64,000 nucleotides of DNA from Radiobacillus kanasensis (GCF_021049245.1 NZ_CP088020.1:1494001-1558000); one strand, 5' to 3'. Numbered from the stretch's first letter, positions 1-9,582 are shown. Numbers and translations: made by a program. Notes: a model not told the origin generated them from the sequence alone.

Positions 1-60
1 CCTTTGTTCCCGTCTTCGCTTTAATCATTATGGACCTTTTTCAAGTTCCATTCGTTTGTT

Positions 61-1728
61 TTATATCTTCATAACTCCACCTGTGTTCGCAGACGTTACG
101 AGTTTTGAATACTTTGCTAGGTAGCCGGATTTAATCTTCGGCTCTGGTTTTTCCCATGTTGCCCGTCTTTGCTCAAGTGTATCTTCATCGACAAGAAGCT
201 CGATGGAACGGTTTGGTAAATCAATAACGATTTGATCGCCGTTTTGCACGTAAGCAATTGGTCCACCTTCAGCAGCTTCTGGTGAGATATGTCCAATGGA
301 AATACCTCGAGTTGCACCTGAGAATCTACCATCTGTGATTAAGGCCACGTCTTTCCCTAATCCTCTTCCTGCAATAGAAGAAGTAGGGGCGAGCATCTCG
401 GGCATTCCCGGTCCACCTTTTGGACCTTCATATCGAATGACTACAACGTGTCCGGCGTTTACGGTGCCATCGTCGATTCCAGCTTGTGCTTCTTCTTGTG
501 ATTCAAAAACAATTGCTTCTCCACTAAACGTTTGAATCGATGGATCGACAGCACCTACTTTAATGACACTTCCATCTGGTGCTAGATTTCCATGAAGTAT
601 GGATAAACCACCAACAGGGCTGTACGGGTTATCAAGTGTTCTTATTACATTAGAATTTATGATTTCTGCATCTTTCACATTTTCATAGATTGATTTTCCA
701 GTAACCGTAATCCGATCTTTATGAATGAGCCCATCAATTTTACATAACTCTTTGATGATGGCACTAACCCCACCAGCTAAATGGACGTCATGCATAGAGT
801 AGTCAGATGCTGGACTTATCTTTGATAGATAAGGGACCCTTTCTGCAATTTCATTGACGCGTTTTAGGTCATAGTCAACGCCAGCTTCATGGGCAATCGC
901 GATTGTATGCAAGACTGTGTTTGTCGAACCACCCATAGCCATATCTAAGGCGAATGCATCGTCAATCGTGTCTTTTGTAATAATATCTCTAGGTTTTATA
1001 TCCTTTTCTACCAAGTTAATAAGGTGTTTTGCCGCTTGATAGATTAACTCATGTCGTTCATCTGATGTTGCTAGAATAGTACCATTACCAGGAACCGTCA
1101 TACCGAGCATTTCCATGAGAGAATTCATGGAGTTCGCCGTAAACATTCCGGAACAAGACCCACAGGTTGGACAAGCTAGAGTTTCTAACTCCGTTAATTC
1201 CGATTCCGACATGTTACCGGAATGGACGGCACCGACCCCTTCAAACATTGATACAAGTGAAAGTGGCTGTCCGGTAGGGGACATTCCTGCTTCCATAGGC
1301 CCTCCCGATACAAAAACGGAAGGTACATTGGTTCTAGCGGAAGCCATTAACATACCTGGTGTGATTTTGTCACAGTTTGGAATGAAAAATACTCCATCGA
1401 ACCAGTGAGCATTAATAACTGTTTCTGCACTATCTGCAATGATTTCTCTACTTGGTAGGGAATACCTCATTCCGATATGTCCCATGGCGATTCCATCATC
1501 GACACCAATCGTGTTAAATTCAAATGGTATTCCGCCAGCCTCGCGAATCGCGTCCTTTACTACTTCTGCAAATTTATTTAAGTGCCGGTGACCTGGAATA
1601 ATGTCAACATAAGAGTTACAAACCCCAATAAATGGCTTTCCCAAATCACTAGTCTTTACCCCGGTAGCATGCAATAGGCTACGGTGAGGGGCTCGATCAA
1701 TCCCTTTTTTTATCATGTCGCTTCGCAT
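61..1728 (-). CDS. ilvD: dihydroxy-acid dehydratase
   Basis: This enzyme dehydrates 2,3-dihydroxy-isovalerate and -methylvalerate to the 2-keto acids that precede valine and isoleucine. The 555-residue protein is full length for the IlvD/Edd family. Cluster cysteines C119 (NCDKITPGM) and C192 ([11 protein letters not shown]) are present. The position that carries the third cysteine in [2Fe-2S] forms is G46 (PGHRHL), so this looks like the E. coli-type [4Fe-4S] class; the class is inferred from that residue. The ATG has AAGGAGG upstream. It follows ilvE by 13 bases and is probably co-transcribed from the promoter near 2850. The rest of the pathway would lie beyond the left window edge. Confidence 0.97.
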   Translation of the reverse strand: MRSDMIKKGIDRAPHRSLLHATGVKTSDLGKPFIGVCNSYVDIIPGHRHLNKFAEVVKDAIREAGGIPFEFNTIGVDDGIAMGHIGMRYSLPSREIIADSAETVINAHWFDGVFFIPNCDKITPGMLMASARTNVPSVFVSGGPMEAGMSPTGQPLSLVSMFEGVGAVHSGNMSESELTELETLACPTCGSCSGMFTANSMNSLMEMLGMTVPGNGTILATSDERHELIYQAAKHLINLVEKDIKPRDIITKDTIDDAFALDMAMGGSTNTVLHTIAIAHEAGVDYDLKRVNEIAERVPYLSKISPASDYSMHDVHLAGGVSAIIKELCKIDGLIHKDRITVTGKSIYENVKDAEIINSNVIRTLDNPYSPVGGLSILHGNLAPDGSVIKVGAVDPSIQTFSGEAIVFESQEEAQAGIDDGTVNAGHVVVIRYEGPKGGPGMPEMLAPTSSIAGRGLGKDVALITDGRFSGATRGISIGHISPEAAEGGPIAYVQNGDQIVIDLPNRSIELLVDEDTLEQRRATWEKPEPKIKSGYLAKYSKLVTSANTGGVMKI

Positions 1729-1741
1729 GGTGTGAACCTCC

Positions 1742-2653
1742 TTAACTAACTACAGCTTTGTCCTGATTTTCCGACGGATAACAATATACCCCATCTGTTG
1801 TTACGACTCTTCTGAATTCCTTTAATAGATGATCGGTAATCGCTCCTGGCTTTCCATCGTTGACTGGACGTCCATCTACTTCAACGACTGCGATAACTTC
1901 TACCGCGGTTCCCGTTAAGAAAACTTCATCGGCAACATATACATCGTGTCGAGTAAATGGAGATTCTTTAACCTCATATTGATTCTCTCGGGCTAATTCT
2001 ATGATGGCATTTCGTGTAATTCCTTCTAGCGCCCCGAGATATACCGGAGGGGTATAAATGGTTTTATTTTTTATAATAAAAATGTTATCTGCTGAACCTT
2101 CTGTTACATAACCTTGATCATTTAACATCAAAGCTTCATCTACTCCGGCTTGGTTCGCTTCTAATTTCACTAGTATATTGTTTAAATAATTTAGTGATTT
2201 TACTTGTGGACTTAATACGTCTGGACGGTTTCGTCTACTTGCAACCGAACCAACTCGTATTCCTTTTTCATATAATTCCTTCGGATAAAGAGCGAGTGCT
2301 TCCGCGATTACAATGACACGCGGTTGAGAGCAATGTCTTGGATCAAGTCCTAAGTTTCCAGGCCCACGGGAAATGACGACACGAATGTAAGCATTTTCTA
2401 GTTGGTTTCGTCTAATAGTGTCTACAATAATTCGTTCCATTTCCTCCTTGGTGTATGGGACTTTTAACATAATGGATTGAGCTGATTCGTATAAGCGCTT
2501 AAGATGTTCGTGAAGCTTAAAAATGTTTCCGCTGTATACCCGAATTCCTTCAAATACACCATCGCCGTATAAGAAACCATGATCATATACAGAGACAACA
2601 GCGTCTTCCTTCTTTACGAATGTGTCACCTAAAAATATCCATTGATTATCCAT
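1742..2653 (-). CDS. ilvE: branched-chain amino acid aminotransferase
   Basis: This class IV PLP aminotransferase transfers the amino group in the last step of leucine, isoleucine and valine synthesis. From the ATG at 2653 it has 303 residues, normal for the family. The fold-type IV motif [10 protein letters not shown] is at residues 29-38 and the Schiff-base lysine is K152 ([12 protein letters not shown]). An upstream in-frame ATG at 2689 has no ribosome site; the ATG at 2653 is preceded by GAGGAGTGG and is preferred. It is the first gene of a leftward operon with ilvD. D-amino acid aminotransferases share the fold, but the ilvD linkage favours IlvE. Confidence 0.93.
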   Translation of the reverse strand: MDNQWIFLGDTFVKKEDAVVSVYDHGFLYGDGVFEGIRVYSGNIFKLHEHLKRLYESAQSIMLKVPYTKEEMERIIVDTIRRNQLENAYIRVVISRGPGNLGLDPRHCSQPRVIVIAEALALYPKELYEKGIRVGSVASRRNRPDVLSPQVKSLNYLNNILVKLEANQAGVDEALMLNDQGYVTEGSADNIFIIKNKTIYTPPVYLGALEGITRNAIIELARENQYEVKESPFTRHDVYVADEVFLTGTAVEVIAVVEVDGRPVNDGKPGAITDHLLKEFRRVVTTDGVYCYPSENQDKAVVS

Positions 2654-2844
2654 GCTCAACCACTCCTCTCTGTTTGAATTTTCAATCATTAATCAATAAA
2701 AAAACTCACAAACTGTTAACCTAGTTTGGGCAAAAAGTGCGTTAGATTATCTTACAATAAACTATCGCCTCTTCATGGAAAACACATATAATGTTAATCA
2801 GTTCTTTCAGTAATTTTGATTAATAATTATTTTAATTGACGACA

Positions 2845-2873
2845 ATCATACATCCATTTTTCATGAAGGTCAA
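2845..2873 (-). promoter_or_regulatory. sigma-A type promoter of ilvE-ilvD
   Basis: Read on the minus strand, TTGACC (2868-2873) and TATGAT (2845-2850) are separated by exactly 17 bases. Transcription would start near 2838, leaving an untranslated leader of about 185 bases before ilvE. I found no T-box motif in that leader. Confidence 0.7.
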
Positions 2874-2886
2874 CAGGTTTAGTGAA

Positions 2887-2901
2887 AATTTTCAGATAGT
2901 T
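2887..2901. promoter_or_regulatory. CodY-box candidate upstream of ilvE
   Basis: The sequence AATTTTCAGATAGTT differs at two positions from the CodY consensus AATTTTCWGAAAATT. It lies about 14 bases upstream of the -35 hexamer of the ilvE promoter. CodY is a known branched-chain-amino-acid-responsive repressor of ilv genes in Bacillus; regulation here is inferred. Confidence 0.6.
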
Positions 2902-2919
2902 GTGATAAATCAGACAACT

Positions 2920-2933
2920 AGTAAGCGCTTACA
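2920..2933 (-). promoter_or_regulatory. CcpA (cre) site candidate upstream of ilvE
   Basis: On the minus strand TGTAAGCGCTTACT matches 13 of 14 positions of the cre consensus TGWAANCGNTNWCA and contains the perfect palindrome GTAAGCGCTTAC. It lies about 90 bases upstream of the inferred ilvE start point and about 20 bases beyond the CodY-like box. Confidence 0.6.
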
Positions 2934-3145
2934 CTATTAAAAAATAAAGGTTTGCTTCAAATAGAAAAAATGGAGCCTAAATTTCTCTCTATATAGGAAA
3001 AAATAAATCATTTTGAAAAGGCTAGAATGCTTCCAAAAGTTATAAGTTTACAATTGTCCATATGAGGTGTACGGTTTTAGAAAGTCGAATCACTCTGAAT
3101 AAAATGGTACGATGAGTATTATTTAGATGAAGGAAGAGTTTAGTA

Positions 3146-3607
3146 ATGAAATCTACAAAACTTTGTATTATACCTTGTGGAAATAAAAAGATTTGGGACA
3201 AGCATTTAGATGCTGGACCAACCGTTGCAAAAGAGGCTTACATTGGTACGTTTCATCGTTTATGCGAACAGTATGCAGATCATTTTCAATTGGATTGGGT
3301 CGTATTGTCCGCAAAGCACGGATTTTTATATCCGGATGATTGGGTAGTTGGTCCTTATGATCTTTCCTTTAATCATAAAGGAAAGGCTATTATCTCTATG
3401 GAACGTCTACAAGAGCAAGTGAAGGATAAAGGGTTAGATAAATACGCTGAGTTAGTGCTTTTAACAGGAAAGAAATATCGCCCAATCGTCCATACTTGTT
3501 TTCCGGAACATCCTGTTCAATATCCGTTACAAGATTGTCCAGGCATCGGTTATATGCAGAAGAAATTAAAAGAATCTATAGAATCGGGTATGCCAATTCA
3601 TGAATGA
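3146..3607 (+). CDS. DUF6884-type protein
   Basis: A 153-residue soluble protein. Its opening (LCIIPCGNKKIWD), the central VLSAKHGFLYPDD stretch and the later VLLTGKKYR segment resemble the DUF6884/YaaA-like group, whose biochemical role is not settled. There is no signal peptide or membrane segment. The ATG follows GAAGGAAGAG. It stands alone: the manganese catalase gene is 140 bases downstream with its own strong ribosome site. I assign the family from remembered motif patterns and no function. Confidence 0.65.
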   Translation: MKSTKLCIIPCGNKKIWDKHLDAGPTVAKEAYIGTFHRLCEQYADHFQLDWVVLSAKHGFLYPDDWVVGPYDLSFNHKGKAIISMERLQEQVKDKGLDKYAELVLLTGKKYRPIVHTCFPEHPVQYPLQDCPGIGYMQKKLKESIESGMPIHE

Positions 3608-3747
3608 TTAGCTTTCTTGAAAGAAGAGAAGGCTTTTTTGTGACAATTTTGTTAAAAAATGTACTTAATTATGAACCAAACTCCCTTTTTTGAATACACC
3701 ATTATTGTGGGCGAAAATCCTACAAGAATAAAGGGAGGAGACGGTTT

Positions 3748-4608
3748 ATGTTTTATCATGTGAAAGAATTACAATATAGAGCAGTTCCTGAACGGCCAGA
3801 TCCAGTGTATGCAAGAAAGCTACAAGAGGTCTTAGGAGGGCAATTTGGAGAGATCTCCGTAGCGATGCAATACTTATTCCAAGGTTGGGGTACGCGCGGA
3901 GAAGGGAAATATAAAGACCTTCTTATGGATACAGGTGCGGAGGAACTTGCCCATATCGAAATGCTAGCAACGATGATTGCAAGATTATTGGATAATGCAC
4001 CTGAAGTAGATCTTGACCAAGCAGTGGATAATCCAGTTGTTGCAGCTATTTTGGGTGGAACGAATCCACAGCATGCGATTGTATCTGGATTAGCTGCGAT
4101 GCCATCCGATAGTATTGGAAACAGATGGACGGCAGATTACATCATTGCTAGTGGTAACCTATTAGCGGATTTTAGAGCTAACCTAAACGCTGAATCTCAA
4201 GGAAGATTGCAAGTAGTGCGCCTGTATGAAGAAACAGATGATCGTGGCGTAAAAGATATGCTATCCTGGCTTATAGCAAGGGATACGATGCATCAAAATC
4301 AATGGATTGCTGCTATCCATGAACTAGAAGAAGAGCAAGGTGGAATCGTAGTTCCTGTTACGTTCCCACACGAATTAGAAAAACAAGAAGTATCCTATAC
4401 GTTGTTTAACTATTCTGCTGGTAACGATAGTGCAAAAGGAAGATGGGCTTATGGTCCTGCACCAGATGGACACGGGGTATTTAATTATGTGGAACATCCT
4501 CAGCCACACGGGGGAAAACCAGTCTTGAGTCCTGCACCACTTTGGGTTCACGACACCCCGTTGGATTTATTAAACGTAAAAGGTCGTCCAGATCCAGACT
4601 TGAAATAA
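3748..4608 (+). CDS. manganese catalase
   Basis: A non-haem di-manganese catalase that breaks down hydrogen peroxide. The ligand set is complete: E35 (QFGEIS), E66 and H69 (EELAHIEM), E149 and H182 (TMHQNQW). At 286 residues it matches YdbD-type enzymes and is longer than the coat protein CotJC. The C-terminal region after residue 200 is Gly/Pro/His-rich, as is usual for these enzymes. The ATG follows AAGGGAGGAG. It is a single-gene unit closed by a hairpin shared with the convergent potassium channel gene. Confidence 0.93.
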   Translation: MFYHVKELQYRAVPERPDPVYARKLQEVLGGQFGEISVAMQYLFQGWGTRGEGKYKDLLMDTGAEELAHIEMLATMIARLLDNAPEVDLDQAVDNPVVAAILGGTNPQHAIVSGLAAMPSDSIGNRWTADYIIASGNLLADFRANLNAESQGRLQVVRLYEETDDRGVKDMLSWLIARDTMHQNQWIAAIHELEEEQGGIVVPVTFPHELEKQEVSYTLFNYSAGNDSAKGRWAYGPAPDGHGVFNYVEHPQPHGGKPVLSPAPLWVHDTPLDLLNVKGRPDPDLK

Positions 4609-4612
4609 TGGC

Positions 4613-4640
4613 AAAAGGCTGCTCACACGAGCAGCCTTTT
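4613..4640. terminator. bidirectional terminator
   Basis: Twelve-base arms AAAAGGCTGCTC and GAGCAGCCTTTT flank a four-base loop, with A and T tracts on both sides. It serves the catalase gene and the convergent ktr gene. Confidence 0.85.
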
Positions 4641-4643
4641 CGT

Positions 4644-5972
4644 TTAACCAGTAAACACTTGGTCCGTTGGATAGCGAACATGTGTATCGTGAGGTTTTGC
4701 TAGCATGAAAGCAAAGGTTAATGGCCCAATACGGCCGATAAACATCAGTATCATAATTAATATTTTTCCTAGTGTACTTAAATCAAATGTTAGGCCAGTT
4801 GATAATCCCACGGTTCCGAAAGCAGAAAAAGCTTCAAATGCGACAGCTAGAAATGGTGCTTCTTCTGTAATGGTTAACAAGAAAATAAAAATAAAAAGAA
4901 CAGTAATGCTTATCATAATAATGGCTAAGGATCGAATTATGATTTCCGTTTGAATTCTTCTTCCGTAAAGAACCGGTTCCGATTTAGAACGAAGGAAGTT
5001 GATAGTTGCTAATAGTACGACCATAGCAGTCGTAAGCTTAATCCCGCTTCCCGTTGAAGCACTACCAGCCCCAATAAACATTAAAGACATGGTGAAAACA
5101 AGGGATGCATCTTCCATTTCACCGGTATTGATTGTATTGAACCCAGCTGTTCTAGGACTTACCGCTTGAAAGAAGGAAGCAAACCATTTTCCTGTTTCAT
5201 CTAATGTTCCAATTGTATTCGGATTATTATACTCTAGTAAAAACAAAATTATCGTAGCGGCAATGTTTAACACGATAGTACCGATTATCATCATTTTAGT
5301 GTGAAGCATAAAGGAACGCCAATGTTTACTTCGAATTAAATCCGCGATCACGGTAAATCCAAGCCCACCTACGATAAACAGAAAGCTTAGCACTATATTG
5401 ACAACCGGATCGGCTACGTAATCTATTAGATTATTAGTCCAGGTAGAAAATCCGGCGTTATTAAAGGCTGAAACGGTATGAAAGAGACTGTTAAATATCC
5501 CGTGCTTCCATCCGTATTCCGGTACCCATCGAAAAGAAAGGATGAGAAACGCGATACATTCAACGGTTAGTACAAACTTCATTAATAATTTGACAAGCTG
5601 GACAATTCCACCTGTATTGGTTTGGTTAAATGCCTCTGTCATAATAATTCTTTGTCTCAAAGATATCTTTTTACCTATGATAAGCAGAATGAAAACAGCA
5701 AAAGTCATTAAACCGATTCCGCCAATTTGAATCATGATCATAATTACAATTTGACCAAACATGGTAAACTGTGTTGCGGTATCTACCACAATTAATCCAG
5801 TAACGGTTGTGGAGGAAACCGCTGTGAACAAAGCATCTATCCAAGAAATTGATCCGGTCGTTGCAAACGGTAATTTTAATAGAATTGTTCCCAACAAAAT
5901 AACGACAAGAAAGCTAAAAGCAAGAATTCTAGTAGGTGAAATATTTACTAAAAAACCTCGTATATGTGGCAT
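4644..5972 (-). CDS. Ktr-type potassium uptake channel subunit
   Basis: Membrane subunit of a Ktr/Trk-family K+ transporter, 442 residues, with many hydrophobic helices. It shows the family's four pore-repeat organisation: pore-loop stretches include SSTTVTGL near residues 53-60, FNNAGFSTW, SPRTAGFN and FGTVGLS. It would pair with a cytoplasmic RCK gate; the only candidate here is KtrC at 48.6 kb, so KtrD is the likely identity, but KtrB cannot be excluded. The ATG has AAGGGG upstream. A possible small gene (6048-6170) lies just upstream on the same strand. No ydaO (c-di-AMP) riboswitch was recognised in front of it. Confidence 0.88.
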   Translation of the reverse strand: MPHIRGFLVNISPTRILAFSFLVVILLGTILLKLPFATTGSISWIDALFTAVSSTTVTGLIVVDTATQFTMFGQIVIMIMIQIGGIGLMTFAVFILLIIGKKISLRQRIIMTEAFNQTNTGGIVQLVKLLMKFVLTVECIAFLILSFRWVPEYGWKHGIFNSLFHTVSAFNNAGFSTWTNNLIDYVADPVVNIVLSFLFIVGGLGFTVIADLIRSKHWRSFMLHTKMMIIGTIVLNIAATIILFLLEYNNPNTIGTLDETGKWFASFFQAVSPRTAGFNTINTGEMEDASLVFTMSLMFIGAGSASTGSGIKLTTAMVVLLATINFLRSKSEPVLYGRRIQTEIIIRSLAIIMISITVLFIFIFLLTITEEAPFLAVAFEAFSAFGTVGLSTGLTFDLSTLGKILIMILMFIGRIGPLTFAFMLAKPHDTHVRYPTDQVFTG

Positions 5973-6047
5973 ATTATTTCCCCTTCAGGAAGATTTTATG
6001 AACCTATTATATACCTCTAAACTAAGAATGCTAGTGTTTTTTTCACT

Positions 6048-6170
6048 CTATGAAGTAATCATTTCATTGGCTATGTTTCCATCATTAGGATAGATGGAAT
6101 ATGGTTCTTCATACGTCCAATTGCTTTTCCAAATAACTTCTTTTCTTTTTAGTGGGGCAATAGTTTTCAC
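6048..6170 (-). CDS. small hypothetical protein (40 aa)
   Basis: A short ORF beginning GTG at 6170, seven bases after a perfect AGGAGG on the minus strand. It encodes VKTIAPLKRKEVIWKSNW followed by a Tyr/Pro-rich stretch and ends IANEMITS. It is hydrophilic, with no signal peptide or membrane helix. It lies upstream of the potassium channel gene in the same direction, 75 bases away. No family was recognised; the case rests on the ribosome site and spacing alone. Confidence 0.4.
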   Translation of the reverse strand: MKTIAPLKRKEVIWKSNWTYEEPYSIYPNDGNIANEMITS

Positions 6171-6358
6171 AAAGATATTCCTCCTAGACTTTTTTCTTAT
6201 AAAATATCAGGTCGTTCCCCTTTTTTCGTTAAAAATCCATGTTTGTCCATGTCAAAATCAGTGCAATTTGAAAATGATATAGTATGTCGCAATAGTGTAT
6301 CCAAGATGACGACACCGTACTGATTCCAAACAAATTGTTCAATTAGGAGGTGTGAAAA

Positions 6359-6658
6359 TTGGACAAAGATACTTTAATCCGTTCATTATTGCTATTTGTT
6401 GCAGTAACAAACCAAGTCTTAGTATTTCTTGGACATTCTACCATTCCTGTAGGGAACCCTATGGTAGAGCAAATCATAGCGACAATTTTCACGGTGATTT
6501 CTTCTTTTATCGTCTGGTTCAAAACCAATTATTTAACCAAAACTGGAAAATTACTAAAAAAAATTCTAAATCAGAATGGACTATTAAGATTCAAAAAGAA
6601 GTTCAAGAGATGGAACCTCTCCTTATCCTTGATGCCGGTCATGGCGGGCAAGAAATAG
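6359..6658 (+). CDS. phage-type holin (SPP1/XhlB-like)
   Basis: A small membrane protein with two hydrophobic segments (residues about 6-24 and 33-52), a central VPVGNP-like turn and a lysine-rich tail, the pattern of SPP1/XhlB holins. These make membrane lesions that let an endolysin reach the wall. The TTG start is eight bases after AGGAGG. At 99 residues it is longer than usual (about 75-90) because it reads on over the start of the amidase gene in a different frame. No other phage genes are nearby. Confidence 0.72.
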   Translation: MDKDTLIRSLLLFVAVTNQVLVFLGHSTIPVGNPMVEQIIATIFTVISSFIVWFKTNYLTKTGKLLKKILNQNGLLRFKKKFKRWNLSLSLMPVMAGKK

Positions 6659-7482
6659 GGACGGGATCTAACTCTAAATGGACCGAAAAGGCAATAAATC
6701 TTCAAATCTCTCATTATCAATATAAACGATTTAAAGAGTTGGAAATTCCAGTTGCCATGACCCGTACAACCGATGAAACAATCTCTAAAGAAGAAAGAGC
6801 AAGAATGATTAGAGAGAGCGGGGCGAAATATTGTATATCCAATCATATTAATTCTGGTAAAGAAGGTGGAGTGAATATCATTTATTCCATTTATTGTGAG
6901 GATAAATTGAGTCAAGCCATTGCAGATGAACTACGGAAAGAAGGACAAAAAATTAACGAAGTATTTTCTAAATCATTACCAGATAATCCGAAACAGGATC
7001 TTCATTATATGAATCGAGAAACAGAGAATGTTCAAACAACGATTATCAAATATGGATTTGCTGACTCTGGTCAAGATGTCACAAAGTTAAACGGAAGTTG
7101 GAAAAAATACGCAGAAGCTGTAGTTCGTGGTTTTTGTCGATATGAAGGATTCCAATATTTTAATCCGAAAATAGAAGAGAACAAGCAAGATGATTTTGAA
7201 CCGGTCGAGAAAAAAGAGGAGGACCTAACTGGCTATGTTCTTCATTTACCTGCACATGCTCCTTTCTGGAAAGTATATCCACTTGGAATTGAGCCTAAGG
7301 AAGGGCAAGAGCTGGGGGTTATTCACCCTAAAAAATTTAATGGGCTTGAGTACAAAATTCTAGGCAGTGCTCACCCACACGTTTACACGATTTCAACATC
7401 CAGTTTTGGTACTGTTCAAATTTGCGCGCACCCTGAAACAGGAGCCGTTGTTAAAGACTTAGAGGAAGAACTTGATAAATAA
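6610..7482 (+). CDS. N-acetylmuramoyl-L-alanine amidase (Amidase_3)
   Basis: Residues 1-160 form an Amidase_3 domain, which cleaves the bond between muramic acid and the peptide stem. Zinc ligands H11 (DAGHGG), E26 (WTEKAIN) and H79 (ISNHINS) are present. The usual catalytic glutamate before the YGF motif is a lysine here (K147, TTIIKYGFAD; codon 7048-7050). A charged linker (residues 155-190) leads to a C-terminal domain of about 90 residues, perhaps for wall binding. The ATG at 6610 immediately precedes the domain but has a weak ribosome site, and the gene overlaps the holin by 49 bases, so coupled translation is possible. Confidence 0.8.
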   Translation: MEPLLILDAGHGGQEIGTGSNSKWTEKAINLQISHYQYKRFKELEIPVAMTRTTDETISKEERARMIRESGAKYCISNHINSGKEGGVNIIYSIYCEDKLSQAIADELRKEGQKINEVFSKSLPDNPKQDLHYMNRETENVQTTIIKYGFADSGQDVTKLNGSWKKYAEAVVRGFCRYEGFQYFNPKIEENKQDDFEPVEKKEEDLTGYVLHLPAHAPFWKVYPLGIEPKEGQELGVIHPKKFNGLEYKILGSAHPHVYTISTSSFGTVQICAHPETGAVVKDLEEELDK

Positions 7483-7688
7483 CAAAATAAGGGAGAATTA
7501 GATGCCTCCATTATGAGGAAAGGCATCATAACCTTTTATAACAGTAACCACTCAACAAGTGCAGATTATAGAATGGTAGAAGGGGGCGCTTTAAGCGTCT
7601 TCTTCTTTTTTGGTTTGCCGGGCACCATGTTGCTGGAGTATGATGGAAGTGACGGAGAAATTAGATAAGGAAAAGAAGAGGTGGTTAC

Positions 7689-9485
7689 GTGTCAACCAAT
7701 AATTTGAAATGGGATTTAGATCGTATTTTCCCTGGTGGGAGTACATCTGAACAATTAAAAACCTACATAGAAACGTTAGAAATAGAAATTAAAGAATTAG
7801 AAAAAATGCTTACTAGTAAAGAGACAATTGAATCTTTTGGAAATGTACATACTTTCAAGAAAATTCTAAGGTCGATTGAATCTGTTACGAAACGATTAGG
7901 AGAAATATCCTCTTTTGTTGGCTGTTTGACTGCACAAGATGTATCGGACAATCACGCCAAACTTTTAGTGGGAAAACGGAATGATTTAGCTGCTAAGTAC
8001 TCCACGATTATGTCTAAACTAGACGAACAAATCAAGGCTATTCCAGAGCAAGCATGGAAAGAGCTATTACAAGATGAAGGGCTTTCCTCCTTGCAGTTTG
8101 TGTTGCAGGAACGAAGAGAGAAAGCAATGGATAAGCTCCCACTTCAACAGGAAGTTCTTTTAAACGATTTAGCTGTAGACGGTTACCATGCTTGGGGTGA
8201 AATGTACGATACAATCGTTGGGAAAATCTCGATTGATGTGGAGATAGCTGGACAGTCCCAATCTTTATCAGTAGGACAAGCGGAAAATAAACTAGGTAAT
8301 CCAGATCGTTCGGTTCGTGAAAATGTATTTAATAAATTGGAAGATGCTTGGTTGAAAGACGCCGACCTATTCACGGATACCATCAACCATTTGGCAGGAT
8401 TCCGTCTCCAAACTTATAAGCATCGTGGTTGGGAACAGGTTTTGAAAGAGGCACTCGAATATAATCGAATGAATGAAACTACCTTAACATCAATGTGGGA
8501 AGCTATATCTAATAATAAGACGCCATTTGTCTCTTACTTAAAACGTAAGGCAGAACTTTTAGGGATTGAGAAAATGAGTTGGTATGATTTAGATGCCCCT
8601 GTGGCGAAATCAACGGAAACGATTAGTTATGATCAAGCTGCCGAAATGATTGAGAAAGAGTTTGGAGAATTTAGTTCGGAAATGGCTTCTTTTGCTAAGT
8701 ATGCTTTTGATCATCGTTGGATTGAAGCGGAAGACCGTGCTGGCAAGCGTCCAGGAGGATTTTGTACAGGTTTCCCAGATAGTAAAGAAACGAGAATTTT
8801 CATGACATACTCTGGTACAGCATCGAATGTATCAACCTTAGCCCATGAACTGGGACATGCCTACCATCAGCATGTTATGGACGACATGGAGTTGTTAAAT
8901 CAGGATTATGCGATGAATGTAGCGGAGACTGCATCGACATTAGCAGAGATGATTTTAGCGGATGCTGCTGTGAAACAAGCAAAAAATGATGAAGAGAAAA
9001 TCGCGCTTTTGGAAGATAAAATTCAGCGGAGTGTCGCATTTTTTATGAACATTCATGCTAGATTCTTATTTGAAACAAGATTTTATGAAGAACGTAAAAA
9101 AGGCATGGTACCAACTAATCGCCTCCATGCTTTAATGAAGGAAGCGCAAGAAGAAGCCTATTGTGGAGAATTAGACCGATATAACCCAATTTTCTGGGCT
9201 TCAAAGCTTCACTTCCATATTACGGATGTTCCATTTTATAATTTCCCATACACGTTTGGTTACTTATTTAGCCTAGGGATTTATGCACATGCCCAAGAAC
9301 ACAAAGCGGAATTTGAAGAGTTCTATAAAGCGATCTTAAAGGATACCGGAAGGATGAGGGTAGAAGACCTAGCCACAAAACATCTTAAAGTAGATTTAGG
9401 GTCTTTGGATTTCTGGGAAAAAGGGATTCAGCTTTGCATTGCAGACGTAGAAGAATTTCTTAAGCTTACCGAAAGTAGGTTATAA
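7689..9485 (+). CDS. pepF: oligoendopeptidase F (M3B metallopeptidase)
   Basis: A cytoplasmic zinc peptidase that cuts short oligopeptides. The 598-residue length fits the PepF/M3B family. The HEXXH motif is HELGH at residues 386-390, with the downstream glutamate in NVAETAST. The GTG start is six bases after GAGGTGG. It is a single-gene unit ending in a strong hairpin terminator. Confidence 0.95.
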   Translation: MSTNNLKWDLDRIFPGGSTSEQLKTYIETLEIEIKELEKMLTSKETIESFGNVHTFKKILRSIESVTKRLGEISSFVGCLTAQDVSDNHAKLLVGKRNDLAAKYSTIMSKLDEQIKAIPEQAWKELLQDEGLSSLQFVLQERREKAMDKLPLQQEVLLNDLAVDGYHAWGEMYDTIVGKISIDVEIAGQSQSLSVGQAENKLGNPDRSVRENVFNKLEDAWLKDADLFTDTINHLAGFRLQTYKHRGWEQVLKEALEYNRMNETTLTSMWEAISNNKTPFVSYLKRKAELLGIEKMSWYDLDAPVAKSTETISYDQAAEMIEKEFGEFSSEMASFAKYAFDHRWIEAEDRAGKRPGGFCTGFPDSKETRIFMTYSGTASNVSTLAHELGHAYHQHVMDDMELLNQDYAMNVAETASTLAEMILADAAVKQAKNDEEKIALLEDKIQRSVAFFMNIHARFLFETRFYEERKKGMVPTNRLHALMKEAQEEAYCGELDRYNPIFWASKLHFHITDVPFYNFPYTFGYLFSLGIYAHAQEHKAEFEEFYKAILKDTGRMRVEDLATKHLKVDLGSLDFWEKGIQLCIADVEEFLKLTESRL

Positions 9486-9486
9486 C

Positions 9487-9513
9487 AAAAAGAGCCGTTT
9501 GGCTCTTTTTTTC
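9487..9513 (+). terminator. terminator after pepF
   Basis: AAAAAGAGCC and GGCTCTTTTT form a ten-base stem with a four-base loop followed by T residues. Confidence 0.85.
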
Positions 9514-9582
9514 TGTAAGGGGCTGTTGAAATATGGAAACAGGTTTTGTATAATACGATTAGCAAAAAAAGCATAAGAAATA

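Noticed and set aside
2654..2844. Possible T-box leader in front of ilvE
   Set aside because: The leader is under 200 bases and shows no specifier-loop or T-box core (TGGNACCGCG-type) sequence on the minus strand; CodY/CcpA control explains the region better.
6352..6609. N-terminal extension of the amidase frame back to 6352
   Set aside because: It overlaps the holin, has no amidase-like sequence, and the Amidase_3 domain begins immediately after the ATG at 6610.
6359..7482. A full prophage around the holin-amidase pair
   Set aside because: No integrase, capsid, tail or regulator genes in the neighbourhood; flanks are ordinary housekeeping genes.
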